The translations under genes and the position numbers were made by a program. The notes beneath the pieces are model-generated. The model was not told the origin of the DNA. It saw only the letters and a program-made list of their open reading frames with translations, and did no database searches. From Gallionellaceae bacterium UBA6222 (lineage in GTDB: Bacteria > Pseudomonadota > Gammaproteobacteria > Burkholderiales > Gallionellaceae), in contig DISA01000057.1 of assembly GCA_002421915.1 (NCBI GenBank), positions 20,504-73,228 on the forward strand: a DNA stretch of 52,725 nt, in the 5' to 3' direction. Of this stretch, positions 16,754 through 25,742 are shown one piece after another (within the stretch, counting starts at the first letter, position 1; every line of letters begins with the position of its first letter).

Positions 16754-18550
16754 ATGGCAACTCAAACTCGTACCCGTATCTGTAAAGACTGGCTGTGCAA
16801 GATGCTTCCGTTCATGCAATGGAAGCATCTGATAGACAAACAATCCACCCGTGCCGACCTGGTCGCTGGCCTGACCGGCGCGCTGATCGTGCTGCCGCAA
16901 GGCGTCGCGTTCGCCACCATCGCCGGCATGCCGCCGGAGTACGGTCTGTATGCCGCCATGGTGCCGGCCATCATCGCCGCGTTGTTTGGTTCGAGCTGGC
17001 ATCTGGTGTCCGGTCCGACCACGGCCATCTCCATCGCGGTGTTCGCGGCCATGAGTCCGCTGGCCGATCCAGGTTCGCCCGAGTTCATCCGCATGGTGCT
17101 GACGCTGACCTTTCTGGTCGGCTTGTTCCAGTTGATCCTCGGCTTGGCGCGTATGGGCGTGCTGGTCAATTTCATCTCGCATACCGTGGTGATCGGCTTC
17201 ACGGCCGGGGCGGCGGTGCTGATCGCGGCCAGCCAGGTGAAGCACTTTTTCGGTATCGCCATCGAGCGTGGTGCGCATTTCCATGTGGTGATCGAGCAGC
17301 TGGTCCTGCAGCTCGGCGACATCAATATGTATGTCACGCTGGTCGGTGCGGTGACGCTCGCTGCCGGCATACTGGCGAAGCGGCTCATCCCCAAGATGCC
17401 CTACATGATCGTGGCCATGGTGGTCGGCAGCGTGGTGGCTTGGCTGCTCAATCTGGAAGTTGGCGTGGCGACCACCCACATCACGACGGTCGGGGCGTTG
17501 CCTTCGCACCTGCCGCCGCTCTCGTTGCCGGACTTTTCCTATGCCACCATCCACAAGGTGCTGTTCCCGGCGCTGGTAGTGACCATGCTGGCGCTGACCG
17601 AGGCGGTCTCCATCTCGCGTGCCATCGCGGTGAAATCGGAACAGCGTATCGACGGCAACCAGGAATTCATCGGTCAGGGCCTGTCCAACCTGGTCGGCAG
17701 CTTTTTCTCCAGTTATGCCTCCTGCGGCTCGTTCAACCGTAGCGGTGTGAACTATGCCGCCGGCGCCAGGACGCCAATGGCGACGGTGTATGCCTCGATC
17801 TTCCTGCTGCTGATCCTGTTGCTGGTTGCACCCCTGGCCGCTTTCCTGCCCACTGCAGCGATGGCCGGCATCCTGTTCCTAGTGGCCTGGGGACTGATCG
17901 ATTTTCACCATATCTCCAGCATCATGAAGACCAGCCGTGGGGAGACCGTCATTCTGTGGGTGACGCTGGTCGGCACCCTGATCGATCTGGAGAAGGGCAT
18001 CTTCTTCGGGATCCTGCTATCGCTGGCGATCTATCTGTATCGCGTCTCCAAACCAGGCATGCGCCCTGTCGTACCATCGCCGGAAGAGGGTGCCTACCAT
18101 TTCGTCGGGGCCGAGGATCATCAGCAATGTCCGCAGTTATCCATCATGCGTATCAACGGCGCATTGTTCTTCGGTGCGGTCGACAACGTGCGTGACCGGC
18201 TGCACCAGATCGACGGGGAGAATCCGCAGCAGAAATCGGTATTACTCACCGTGCGTGGGCTGACCTTCGTGGATGTGGCAGGTGCCGAGATGCTGGCCCA
18301 GGAGGCGCGCCGTCGCAAGAAGATGGGCGGGAAGTTGTATTTCTATTCCTGCAAGGAAGCGACGATAGATTTCCTGAGAAAATCCGGAGCGATGAAAGAT
18401 ATCGGCGAAGAAAACATCTTCCCGGTGATGTCGAACTGGGTCGGGAAGATATATCCCGATCTGGATCCGGAAATCTGCCGCCATTGCACCGCGCGTATCT
18501 TCAGCGAGTGCCATGCCAAATTGCCGAACGGTGAGAGCAGGACAAACTGA
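16754..18550 (+). CDS. SulP-family anion permease with STAS domain
   Basis: 598-residue SLC26/SulP transporter. The N-terminal 'STRADLVAGLTGALIVLPQGVAFA' and 'GMPPEYGLYAAMVPAI' blocks define the transport domain (about residues 25-430, 11-14 helices). A cytoplasmic STAS domain covers about 455-560 ('VLLTVRGLTFVDVAGAEMLAQEA'). The last 30 residues hold CRHC...C, an unusual cysteine-rich tail. It starts 10 bases after soeC, so it is probably co-transcribed and could move sulfate or sulfite; bicarbonate is an alternative for SulP proteins in autotrophs. Confidence 0.92.
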   Translation: MATQTRTRICKDWLCKMLPFMQWKHLIDKQSTRADLVAGLTGALIVLPQGVAFATIAGMPPEYGLYAAMVPAIIAALFGSSWHLVSGPTTAISIAVFAAMSPLADPGSPEFIRMVLTLTFLVGLFQLILGLARMGVLVNFISHTVVIGFTAGAAVLIAASQVKHFFGIAIERGAHFHVVIEQLVLQLGDINMYVTLVGAVTLAAGILAKRLIPKMPYMIVAMVVGSVVAWLLNLEVGVATTHITTVGALPSHLPPLSLPDFSYATIHKVLFPALVVTMLALTEAVSISRAIAVKSEQRIDGNQEFIGQGLSNLVGSFFSSYASCGSFNRSGVNYAAGARTPMATVYASIFLLLILLLVAPLAAFLPTAAMAGILFLVAWGLIDFHHISSIMKTSRGETVILWVTLVGTLIDLEKGIFFGILLSLAIYLYRVSKPGMRPVVPSPEEGAYHFVGAEDHQQCPQLSIMRINGALFFGAVDNVRDRLHQIDGENPQQKSVLLTVRGLTFVDVAGAEMLAQEARRRKKMGGKLYFYSCKEATIDFLRKSGAMKDIGEENIFPVMSNWVGKIYPDLDPEICRHCTARIFSECHAKLPNGESRTN

Positions 18551-18574
18551 AAGGTAGTGTTTTAAGGAGGCCAG

Positions 18575-20518
18575 ATGAGAAGCGATGCCAGTCATACCAG
18601 AACCATCGTAGCAGCCATCATTTTTCTTGCAGCCGGAGTGGCATCCTTTCTGTTCGCGCCCAGCCGCGAGATCGCCGTGGTGCTCAACCTGTTGCTGTTG
18701 ACGGTCTATCTGTTCGCCTTCGAGGTGGTCGGGGTCGATGTGGCGGCGGTCAGTATCATGGTGCTGCTGGGTCTGATCAGCCATTTCGGCACTGTCATCG
18801 GACTGCCTCAGCCGCTGGTGCCGGGGCGGGAGCTGTTCGGCGGTTTTTCCAGCAATGCCGTGATCTCCATCATCGCCGTGATGATCGTGGGCGCGGGCTT
18901 GGACAAGACCGGACTGATGAGCAAAGTGGCCAGTTTCATCATCAGGGTGGCGGGTAACACCGAAGCGCGTGTCATCCCGGCAATCTCCAGTACGGTCGGT
19001 TTTATTTCCAGCTTCATGCAGAACGTCGGTGCGGCCGCCTTGTTCTTGCCGGTGGTTGGTCGCATATCGGCACGCACCGGTCTGCCAATGTCGCGCCTGC
19101 TGATGCCGATGGGCTTTTGCGCGATCTTGGGCGGTACCATCACGATGGTGGGCTCCAGTCCGCTGATTTTGCTCAACGACCTGATTCTGGCATCAAACAA
19201 GGCGTTGCCGCCGGAGCAGCAGATGGAGACTTGGTCGCTGTTTACCGTCACGCCCGTCGGTTTGGCGCTGCTGGCCACCGGCATCGCCTATTTCGTCTTT
19301 GCGGGCCGCTACGTGTTGCCGGGCAAAGCGATGGAAAACGTTACCAGCGGTGCCAATGCGATGGATTATTTCCAGAAGCTGTATGGTCTCGACTATGCCA
19401 TGTACGAGGTCGTGGTGCCGCACGACAGCCCACTGGTCGGCAAGGTGCTCGACGATATCGAGAGCCCGAACCGCCTGCGCGTTATTGCCATCATGCGTGG
19501 CAGCGACGATCTCCGCATTGGTCCGGCGCGCGACATTGAGATCGTGCCCGGCAGCGTGATGGGTCTGCTCGGTGCCCCGGAGCGGCTGCGCGAGTTTGCC
19601 GCCGGCAACGGCTTGCAACTGCGCGAGGAACTCGAAACATTCGTCGAGCAACTGTCGCCGGCCAAGTCCGGCATCGCCGAGGTGGTGATACCGCCCGGCT
19701 CCGATCTTATAGGCAAGAGTGCGCGCGATGTGTGGATGCGCAAGAAATACGGCATATCGCTGACGGCATTGCATCGCGGCGGAAAAACGATGCGGGAAGG
19801 CGATGGAGTGCGCGATTTACCACTCCAGTCGGGTGACGCGCTGGTGGTGCATACCGGTTGGGATGCGCTGGCACATCTGGAAAAAGACAAGAACTTCGTA
19901 GTTATCACCACCGAATTCCCGCACGAGGAACTGCGCCCGCACAAAGTTAATGCGGCACTTGCCTGTTTTGGCATCGCGCTGGCGCTGATCCTGTTCACCG
20001 ACACCATGCTGTCGATCTCGCTGATGACCGGTGCCATCGGCATGATTCTGCTGCGTGTGCTTAGCGTCGAGGAGGCCTACCGTGCGGTCAGCTGGAAATC
20101 AGTGTTTCTGCTGGCCAGTCTGATTCCGCTCGGTCTCGCGGTTGAGACCAGCGGCACGGCAAAATGGATTGCGGAACAGACGCTGCTGTACCTGGGCGGC
20201 ACGCCGATCTGGGTGATCCAACTGGCGATTGCGATCCTTGCGACGTTCTTCACGCTGGTGATGTCCAATGTCGGCGCAACGGTCCTGCTGGTGCCGCTGG
20301 CGGTGAATATCGCCATTGGCGCGGGTGCCAACCCGGCGGTGTTCGCGCTGACCGTTGCGCTGGCAACCTCGAATTCCTTCTTCCTACCGACCCATCAGGT
20401 CAATGCGCTGCTGATGGGGCCGGGCGGTTACCGCGTGGCTGATTTCATGCGTGCCGGTGGCATAATGACCATCCTGTTCCTGGTTGTGCTGATGATCATG
20501 CTGAATCTGATTTTTTGA
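18575..20518 (+). CDS. SLC13/DASS-type permease with two RCK-C domains
   Basis: 647-residue transporter. N-terminal helices (1-250) and C-terminal helices (about 450-647) of the divalent anion:sodium symporter/CitT type flank two TrkA-C (RCK-C) domains, about residues 277-345 ('VVPHDSPLVGKVLDDI') and 366-440 ('VVIPPGSDLIGKSARDVW'). Such proteins transport sulfate, tungstate or dicarboxylates; SAC1-like and CysQ-linked members move sulfate. A strong AAGGAGG precedes the start. Position after soeABC and a SulP gene favours sulfate or another sulfur oxyanion, by inference only. Confidence 0.88.
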   Translation: MRSDASHTRTIVAAIIFLAAGVASFLFAPSREIAVVLNLLLLTVYLFAFEVVGVDVAAVSIMVLLGLISHFGTVIGLPQPLVPGRELFGGFSSNAVISIIAVMIVGAGLDKTGLMSKVASFIIRVAGNTEARVIPAISSTVGFISSFMQNVGAAALFLPVVGRISARTGLPMSRLLMPMGFCAILGGTITMVGSSPLILLNDLILASNKALPPEQQMETWSLFTVTPVGLALLATGIAYFVFAGRYVLPGKAMENVTSGANAMDYFQKLYGLDYAMYEVVVPHDSPLVGKVLDDIESPNRLRVIAIMRGSDDLRIGPARDIEIVPGSVMGLLGAPERLREFAAGNGLQLREELETFVEQLSPAKSGIAEVVIPPGSDLIGKSARDVWMRKKYGISLTALHRGGKTMREGDGVRDLPLQSGDALVVHTGWDALAHLEKDKNFVVITTEFPHEELRPHKVNAALACFGIALALILFTDTMLSISLMTGAIGMILLRVLSVEEAYRAVSWKSVFLLASLIPLGLAVETSGTAKWIAEQTLLYLGGTPIWVIQLAIAILATFFTLVMSNVGATVLLVPLAVNIAIGAGANPAVFALTVALATSNSFFLPTHQVNALLMGPGGYRVADFMRAGGIMTILFLVVLMIMLNLIF

Positions 20519-20717
20519 TGAGCGTACGATTGATCCGCGCAGTCAGGAATTTCCCATCGCCATTCTGCCGTCACCGTCGCGCTACCCGTGTTGCGTCTCC
20601 CGTCCCGATATCATCCGGCATCATCGCCAAATATCATGACAATTTTCCAAATCCTTTTCCCGCAGGCGGTGGAGGAAATGGGAAGAGCAGTGATAACTCC
20701 GGAGAAACCACAACATC

Positions 20718-22868
20718 ATGAGTAAACAATTCGCTCGTTATTTCCCTTTTCTTTCCTGGTGGCCGTTGCGCGGCACGAACGTGAGGGCCGATCTAATCGC
20801 GGGTATCACCGTCGCGCTGGTGCTCATTCCACAATCCATGGCATACGCGCAACTGGCAGGCCTGCCCGCGTATTACGGGCTGTACGCAGCATTCTTGCCC
20901 GGTATTATCGCGGCGCTGTGGGGATCGTCCGCGCAGTTGGCTACCGGCCCGGTCGCGGTGGTGTCGCTATTGACTGCGTCAGCGCTGGCACCGTTGGCGG
21001 CCACCGGTTCCGGGCAGTTCGTCGCGCTGGCGATTCTGCTGGCGCTGATGGTCGGCCTGATCCAGCTGACATTGGGCATCTTCAAGCTCGGTGTGGTGGT
21101 CAATTTCCTGTCGCACCCGGTGATTGCGGGCTTCACCAACGCCGCCGCCATCATTATCGGTCTGTCACAGCTCAACAAGTTGTTCGGTGTCTCCATGGGG
21201 CGCAGCGAGTATTTTCTGCAGGATGTATGGGGCGCATTGCAACTGATCGGAGAAACCCATATCCCGACATTGATGATGGGGGTGGTTGCTTTCATCATTA
21301 TGTGGGGAATGAAAAAATATGCACCGAAATTACCCGGTGTACTGATCGCGGTCATTATTACCACACTCGTCAGTTATGCCATCGGGTTCGAACACAACGG
21401 CAAAGGCAGGATCGAAGAGATCGTGGATGCCGAGATCAGGAAGCTGGCCGACGATTTTACTGGCGCGGAAACCAGAATCGAGGAATTGCAACACCTGACT
21501 GCCAAGCTGACAACTGAACTCAAACAACTGCAAAAATCTAAAGAGGGCAGCGGGCAACATGTTGCGGCACTGAAGTACGAGCTTGAGCTGACGCAACTGG
21601 AGATGCAGAACCTGGAAGGCGAGAACCGTAAGATTGCGCGTTCCTTGCGCAAATTCATCTTTGAGCAGGTTCCCGCAACTGATGCACAAATGGCCAGACT
21701 CTATCTGACCGGTCAGGTGCCTCCGGGTGAGCAGGCAGACGGCTACCGCTGGCGCATCAAAAAGATGAGCGAGGGCGAGTTGAAACTGGTCGGCGGCGGC
21801 GAAGTGGTGGGCAGCATCCCCCCTGGCCTGCCCGGCATCGGCATACCGCAAATGAGTTGGGAAGCTGTGATGTCACTGCTTTCCAGCGCCCTCGTGATCT
21901 CGCTGGTCGGTTTCATGGAGGCGATCTCCATTGCCAAGGCGATGGCGGCCAAGACCAAACAGCGCATCAATCCCAATCAGGAGCTGCTCGGTCAAGGCTT
22001 TTCAAACATCCTCGGCAGTTTGAGCCAAGCCTTTCCGGTCAGCGGTTCGTTCTCGCGCTCGGCAGTGAACCTCAACGCGGGGGCGGTCACCGGCTTGTCG
22101 AACGTGTTTGCCGGGCTGATTGTGCTGGTTACGCTGCTGTTCCTCACCCCGCTGCTGTACCACCTGCCGCAGGCGGTGCTGGCAGCGGTGATCATGATGG
22201 CGGTGATCGGCCTGGTGAATTTTAAGGCGATCGGTCATGCCTGGCACACCCACAAGCATGACGGTATCGCCGCCATCGTAACCTTTGTCGCCACACTGGC
22301 TTTTGCGCCGCATCTCGATAACGGCATCATGGTTGGAGCCGGGCTGGCCATTATCCTGTACCTGTACCGCACCATGAAACCCCGAGTGGCGATCCTCGGC
22401 CGTCATCCGGACGGCACCCTGCGCGACATCAAGGTGCATGACCTGCCGGTGAGCGAGAACGTCATCGCGATGCGTTACGACGGCCAGTTGTATTTTGCCA
22501 ACGTGCCGTATTTCGAAGACACGGTGCTTGAAGCGGTCGCCAATAATCCGCGTGCCAAGCACCTGCTGATCGTGTCGGACGGCATCAACCAACTCGATGC
22601 ATCGGGAGAAGAAGTCATCCGTCACCTGGTGCAGCGCTTGCGCTCGAACGGCATCCGCGTGGTATTCAGCGGGCTGAAGAAACAGGTGTTGGACATCATG
22701 CGCCGTTCCGGTTTGCTGGATTACATCGGACAGGAGAGCATCTTTGCCGATGAAGAAAAGGCCCTGGAGGTTATCTATGCAGAAGTGCTCAAGGTTAAAC
22801 CGGATGCCCCATGCCGACTGTTGAAACAGCGTATCGGTGGTGACGACGGGATCAAGACCTGGTTATGA
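20718..22868 (+). CDS. SulP-family permease with internal coiled-coil insert
   Basis: 716-residue SLC26/SulP transporter, over 100 residues longer than usual. The transport domain begins with 'NVRADLIAGITVALVLIPQSMAYAQLAGLPAYYGLY' (partly shown). It is interrupted at about residues 228-370 by a charged, heptad-rich helical segment ('TRIEELQHLTAKLTTELKQL', 'AALKYELELTQLEMQNLEGE') before resuming at 'GSIPPGLPGIGIPQMSWEAV'. A C-terminal STAS domain spans about 575-690 ('LLIVSDGINQLDASGEEVI'). Substrate likely sulfate or bicarbonate. A 199-base gap with no visible gene separates it from the SLC13 gene. Confidence 0.9.
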   Translation: MSKQFARYFPFLSWWPLRGTNVRADLIAGITVALVLIPQSMAYAQLAGLPAYYGLYAAFLPGIIAALWGSSAQLATGPVAVVSLLTASALAPLAATGSGQFVALAILLALMVGLIQLTLGIFKLGVVVNFLSHPVIAGFTNAAAIIIGLSQLNKLFGVSMGRSEYFLQDVWGALQLIGETHIPTLMMGVVAFIIMWGMKKYAPKLPGVLIAVIITTLVSYAIGFEHNGKGRIEEIVDAEIRKLADDFTGAETRIEELQHLTAKLTTELKQLQKSKEGSGQHVAALKYELELTQLEMQNLEGENRKIARSLRKFIFEQVPATDAQMARLYLTGQVPPGEQADGYRWRIKKMSEGELKLVGGGEVVGSIPPGLPGIGIPQMSWEAVMSLLSSALVISLVGFMEAISIAKAMAAKTKQRINPNQELLGQGFSNILGSLSQAFPVSGSFSRSAVNLNAGAVTGLSNVFAGLIVLVTLLFLTPLLYHLPQAVLAAVIMMAVIGLVNFKAIGHAWHTHKHDGIAAIVTFVATLAFAPHLDNGIMVGAGLAIILYLYRTMKPRVAILGRHPDGTLRDIKVHDLPVSENVIAMRYDGQLYFANVPYFEDTVLEAVANNPRAKHLLIVSDGINQLDASGEEVIRHLVQRLRSNGIRVVFSGLKKQVLDIMRRSGLLDYIGQESIFADEEKALEVIYAEVLKVKPDAPCRLLKQRIGGDDGIKTWL

Positions 22869-22970
22869 AAAAATAACCCAGAAGCGTTGCCGGGGATAAA
22901 GCAGCCTCCCCGCTTGCAGACAATCCATCGTCCAAGGTCTGCTCTTGGTTGGATATTCCAGGGATAAGTC

Positions 22971-24326
22971 ATGGACACATCAGCGCAACTTTCCAACGCA
23001 CCCCAGCCACCGCAACCGATCACGCTGGCGGAGTCTTTTCGTTATTGGCTGAAACTCGGCTTCATCAGCTTCGGCGGCCCGGCGGGACAGATTTCCATGA
23101 TGCACCAGGAGCTGGTGGAAAAACGCCGCTGGATTTCCGAACACCGTTTTCTGCATGCGCTCAACTATTGCATGCTGTTGCCGGGGCCGGAAGCGCAACA
23201 GCTGGCCACCTACATCGGCTGGCTGATGCACGGGGTGCGTGGCGGGATCATCGCCGGCGTGTTGTTCGTGCTGCCGTCGCTGTTCATCCTGATTGTGTTG
23301 AGCTGGATCTATCTGGCGTTCGGCGATGTGTCGGCTGTCCAGGGCGCCTTGTACGGCATCAAACCGGCCGTGACGGCGATCGTGGCATTTGCCGCTTGGC
23401 GCATCGGCTCGCGCGTGCTCAACAACACCGTGCTGTGGGGCTTGGCCGCTGCTGCGTTCCTTGCCATATTTGCTTTCCACATTCCGTTCCCGGCCATCGT
23501 GCTGGCGGCGGCCATTCTCGGCTATGTTGGCGGACAGGTCGCGCCGGACAAATTCCGCGCCGGGGACGGTCATGCGGCATCGCTCAAGGACTATGGGCCG
23601 GCGCTGATCGACGATCATTCGCCAACGCCGGAGCATGCGAAATTCCGGAGAGGGCGGCTGGTTAAATATTGTGTAATCGGCTTGGCGCTGTGGGGAATCC
23701 TGATCGGCTTGCTGGCTGCATTGTTCGGTTGGGGCGGGGCGTTGACGCAGATGGGCTGGTTCTTTACCAAGGCGGCGCTGGTCACCTTCGGCGGGGCGTA
23801 TGCCGTGTTGCCTTACGTGTATCAGGGCGGTGTCGAACACTACCACTGGTTGACCGGGCCGCAGATGATCGATGGCCTGGCGCTGGGCGAAACCACGCCG
23901 GGGCCGTTGATCATGGTGGTGGCCTTCGTGGGTTTTGTTGGCGGCTGGACGGGTGTGTTGTTCGGTGCGGACAACTTGTTTTTGGCGGGCGCGACCGCTG
24001 CATGCGTGGTGACCCTGTTCACCTTTCTGCCATCTTTCCTGTTCATTCTGATTGGTGGCCCAATCGTGGAAGCGACGCACGGCGACATCAAGTTCACTGC
24101 GCCGCTCGCCGCCGTCACTGCCGCCGTGGTGGGGGTGATCCTGAACCTTGCGCTGTTCTTTGCCTACCACGTGCTCTGGCCGCAAGGATTTGCCGGGGCG
24201 TTTGACTGGATTTCCGTGGCGATCGGCAGCGCCGCCTTCATCGCCCTGTTCCGTTTCAAGGTCGATATCGTGCGGGTGATCTTCGTTTGCGCACTGGTGG
24301 GATTGGCGGCCAGGATGATCGGCTGA
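22971..24326 (+). CDS. chrA: ChrA-type chromate/anion transporter
   Basis: 451-residue CHR-family membrane protein with two homologous halves. The first carries 'GFISFGGPAGQISMMHQELV' and the second 'LVTFGGAYAVLPYVYQGGVE' with 'LALGETTPGPLIMVVAFVGF'. CHR proteins export chromate, a structural analogue of sulfate. Its place between a SulP gene and soxYZ suggests it may serve sulfur oxyanions here, but chromate resistance is equally possible. The 102 bases before it show no clear promoter. Confidence 0.9.
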   Translation: MDTSAQLSNAPQPPQPITLAESFRYWLKLGFISFGGPAGQISMMHQELVEKRRWISEHRFLHALNYCMLLPGPEAQQLATYIGWLMHGVRGGIIAGVLFVLPSLFILIVLSWIYLAFGDVSAVQGALYGIKPAVTAIVAFAAWRIGSRVLNNTVLWGLAAAAFLAIFAFHIPFPAIVLAAAILGYVGGQVAPDKFRAGDGHAASLKDYGPALIDDHSPTPEHAKFRRGRLVKYCVIGLALWGILIGLLAALFGWGGALTQMGWFFTKAALVTFGGAYAVLPYVYQGGVEHYHWLTGPQMIDGLALGETTPGPLIMVVAFVGFVGGWTGVLFGADNLFLAGATAACVVTLFTFLPSFLFILIGGPIVEATHGDIKFTAPLAAVTAAVVGVILNLALFFAYHVLWPQGFAGAFDWISVAIGSAAFIALFRFKVDIVRVIFVCALVGLAARMIG

Positions 24327-24397
24327 AAGCGGGTGAAGAATATATCACCCAAAAATCGTCGTGGTGATAACTCTGCACAGCGTGCTAGTATCCACAT

Positions 24398-24464
24398 AAC
24401 CCCAAAGGGTTAAATCGATTCACTCTTGGTGGCTATGGACGATGACAAAGTTGTGGTATCAAAT
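24398..24464 (+). promoter_or_regulatory. Candidate soxYZ promoter with two-block sulfur motif
   Basis: A perfect-arm palindrome AACCC-CAAA-GGGTT (24398-24411), 19 bases, then GGCTATGG (24431-24438) overlapping a -35-like TGGACG (24436-24441), and 17 bases later TCAAAT (24459-24464). The palindrome centre lies about 66 bases before the likely transcription start. The same arrangement recurs before tusA, dsrA and soeA. Confidence 0.5.
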
Positions 24465-24505
24465 GCCCCCCGAATCGGGTTGTCTGTCTCTAGAAAGGAT
24501 GTCGG

Positions 24506-24988
24506 ATGCATGAGCTAGTTCGCAACAGGGTTGATGCAGGGCGGCGCAAAGTGCTCAAGGTTAGCGGTGGTTTGGGTCTGCTCGGTCTTTTCACTGTTTT
24601 GGGTTTGGTGCCGAGTTTCGCGCGCGCCGGGGTAAGCAGGGAAGCGTTTGATGCCATGACGTTGAGCGAGGCCTTCGCTGCGCTTGGCGGGCTTATTCCA
24701 CAGGACAGCACACTCATCAGCCTTTCCGCCCCCGATGTTGCAGAGAATGGTGCTGTGGTGCCGATCACAGTTGAAACATCTCTCGCCGGTGTCGAGCGGG
24801 TGTCCATCCTTGCCGACAAAAATCCCACCATGCTGGTTGCCAGTTTTGATATCCCGGTGGGAACGGACGCCTTCATCACCACCCGTATCAAGATGGCGCA
24901 GACCTCTTCAGTTGTCGCCTTGGTCAAGGCGAATGGCAAATTCTACAAAGCTTCCAAAGAAGTCAAAGTGACCCAAGGGGGATGCTGA
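24506..24988 (+). CDS. soxY: SoxY, sulfur-carrier subunit of SoxYZ
   Basis: 160-residue exported protein. The N-terminus carries a twin-arginine-like segment (GRRKVLKVSGGLGLLGLF) and a cleavage region near FARAGVSR. The mature part has the SoxY fold, and the carrier cysteine is the very last residue (TQGGC), whereas typical SoxY ends GGCGG. It carries sulfur intermediates covalently on this cysteine in the periplasm. Its stop overlaps the soxZ start. No soxB, soxAX or soxCD lie in the window, so a complete Sox cycle cannot be claimed from here. Confidence 0.93.
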   Translation: MHELVRNRVDAGRRKVLKVSGGLGLLGLFTVLGLVPSFARAGVSREAFDAMTLSEAFAALGGLIPQDSTLISLSAPDVAENGAVVPITVETSLAGVERVSILADKNPTMLVASFDIPVGTDAFITTRIKMAQTSSVVALVKANGKFYKASKEVKVTQGGC

Positions 24989-25299
24989 TGCAAAGTCCCA
25001 GCAAGATACGCGCCAGCGTCAAGGATGGTGTAACAGAGGTCCGTGTACTGATGCAGCATGAGATGGATAACGGCCGCCGCAAGGATGAGGCGGGCAAGCT
25101 GATTCCGGCTTGGTACATCACAGAATTCAAGGCGCTATACAATGGCAGGGCGGTATTGACCGGTCAGTTCGGCACCTCCGTTTCCAAAAACCCATATCTG
25201 GTCTTCCGTTTCAGGGGTGGTACTGCGGGAGACAAGCTCTCTGTTGCCTGGATCGACAATAAGGGTGAATCGCGAACAGACGAAGTACTCATCGTCTGA
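24988..25299 (+). CDS. soxZ: SoxZ, partner of SoxY
   Basis: 103-residue protein starting MQSPSKIRASVKDGVTEVRV. The ATG at 24988 is preferred to one six bases earlier because GGGGG lies six bases before it and it overlaps the soxY stop (ATGA). The immunoglobulin-like SoxZ blocks 'VRVLMQHEMDNGRRKDEAGKLIPAWYI' and 'YLVFRFRGG' (partly shown) are clear. It forms the SoxYZ heterodimer that holds the carrier arm; it has no own signal and is exported with SoxY. Confidence 0.95.
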   Translation: MQSPSKIRASVKDGVTEVRVLMQHEMDNGRRKDEAGKLIPAWYITEFKALYNGRAVLTGQFGTSVSKNPYLVFRFRGGTAGDKLSVAWIDNKGESRTDEVLIV

Positions 25300-25382
25300 A
25301 TGGATATTTTCAGTATTCCAGTCTGCTGCAAGGCGGGAGTTATGGGTGGTATTTTTGTTTAACTATAAAGGGAGGCAGCAAA

Positions 25383-25694
25383 ATGATTCCATATCGAAAG
25401 TTGTTCATCGTCATTGCCGGTTTTCTGCTGTTTACTTCAGCGCAGGCCGCCGAAGTGAGCAAACATGCGCGCGGGTTAGCCGCATCATGCTCCGCATGTC
25501 ATGGCACGGACGGCAAGAGTGAAGGCGGTATGCCCGAACTGGCGGGTCTGGACAGGATGTTGTTCATTACATCGATGAAAGAATTCAAATCCGGCGCGCG
25601 TCCTGCCACAGTGATGCATCAGCATGCCAAGGGTTATACCGATGAGGAGTTCGCGCTGCTCGCCGACTTCTTTGCCGCGCAAAAACGCCATTAA
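25383..25694 (+). CDS. FccA-like monoheme cytochrome c
   Basis: 103-residue periplasmic cytochrome: signal peptide to about residue 22 (SAQAAE), one heme site C36-S-A-C-H40, and a distal methionine candidate in 'ATVMHQHAKGYTDEE'. Size and position directly before the flavoprotein gene make it the probable cytochrome subunit of flavocytochrome c sulfide dehydrogenase. A well-placed AGGGAGG precedes the ATG. Confidence 0.85.
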   Translation: MIPYRKLFIVIAGFLLFTSAQAAEVSKHARGLAASCSACHGTDGKSEGGMPELAGLDRMLFITSMKEFKSGARPATVMHQHAKGYTDEEFALLADFFAAQKRH

Positions 25695-25742
25695 TTCGTG
25701 CCTCGGGGTGCATCCGGAGCCAACCAATAAAGGGAGTTCATT

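Noticed and set aside
22980..24185. 401-codon minus-strand frame opposite chrA
   Set aside because: Composition is the complement of the recognisable CHR transporter (histidine- and arginine-rich), with no motif or ribosome site.
24331..24350. GGGTGA/TCACCC inverted repeat after chrA as a terminator
   Set aside because: The stem is short and followed by A, not T, on the coding strand, so it is weak evidence.
25338..25369. A copy of the two-block sulfur promoter before fccA
   Set aside because: AGTTATGG resembles the second block and TATAAA follows, but there is no GGGTT at the right distance and the start would fall in the ribosome site.
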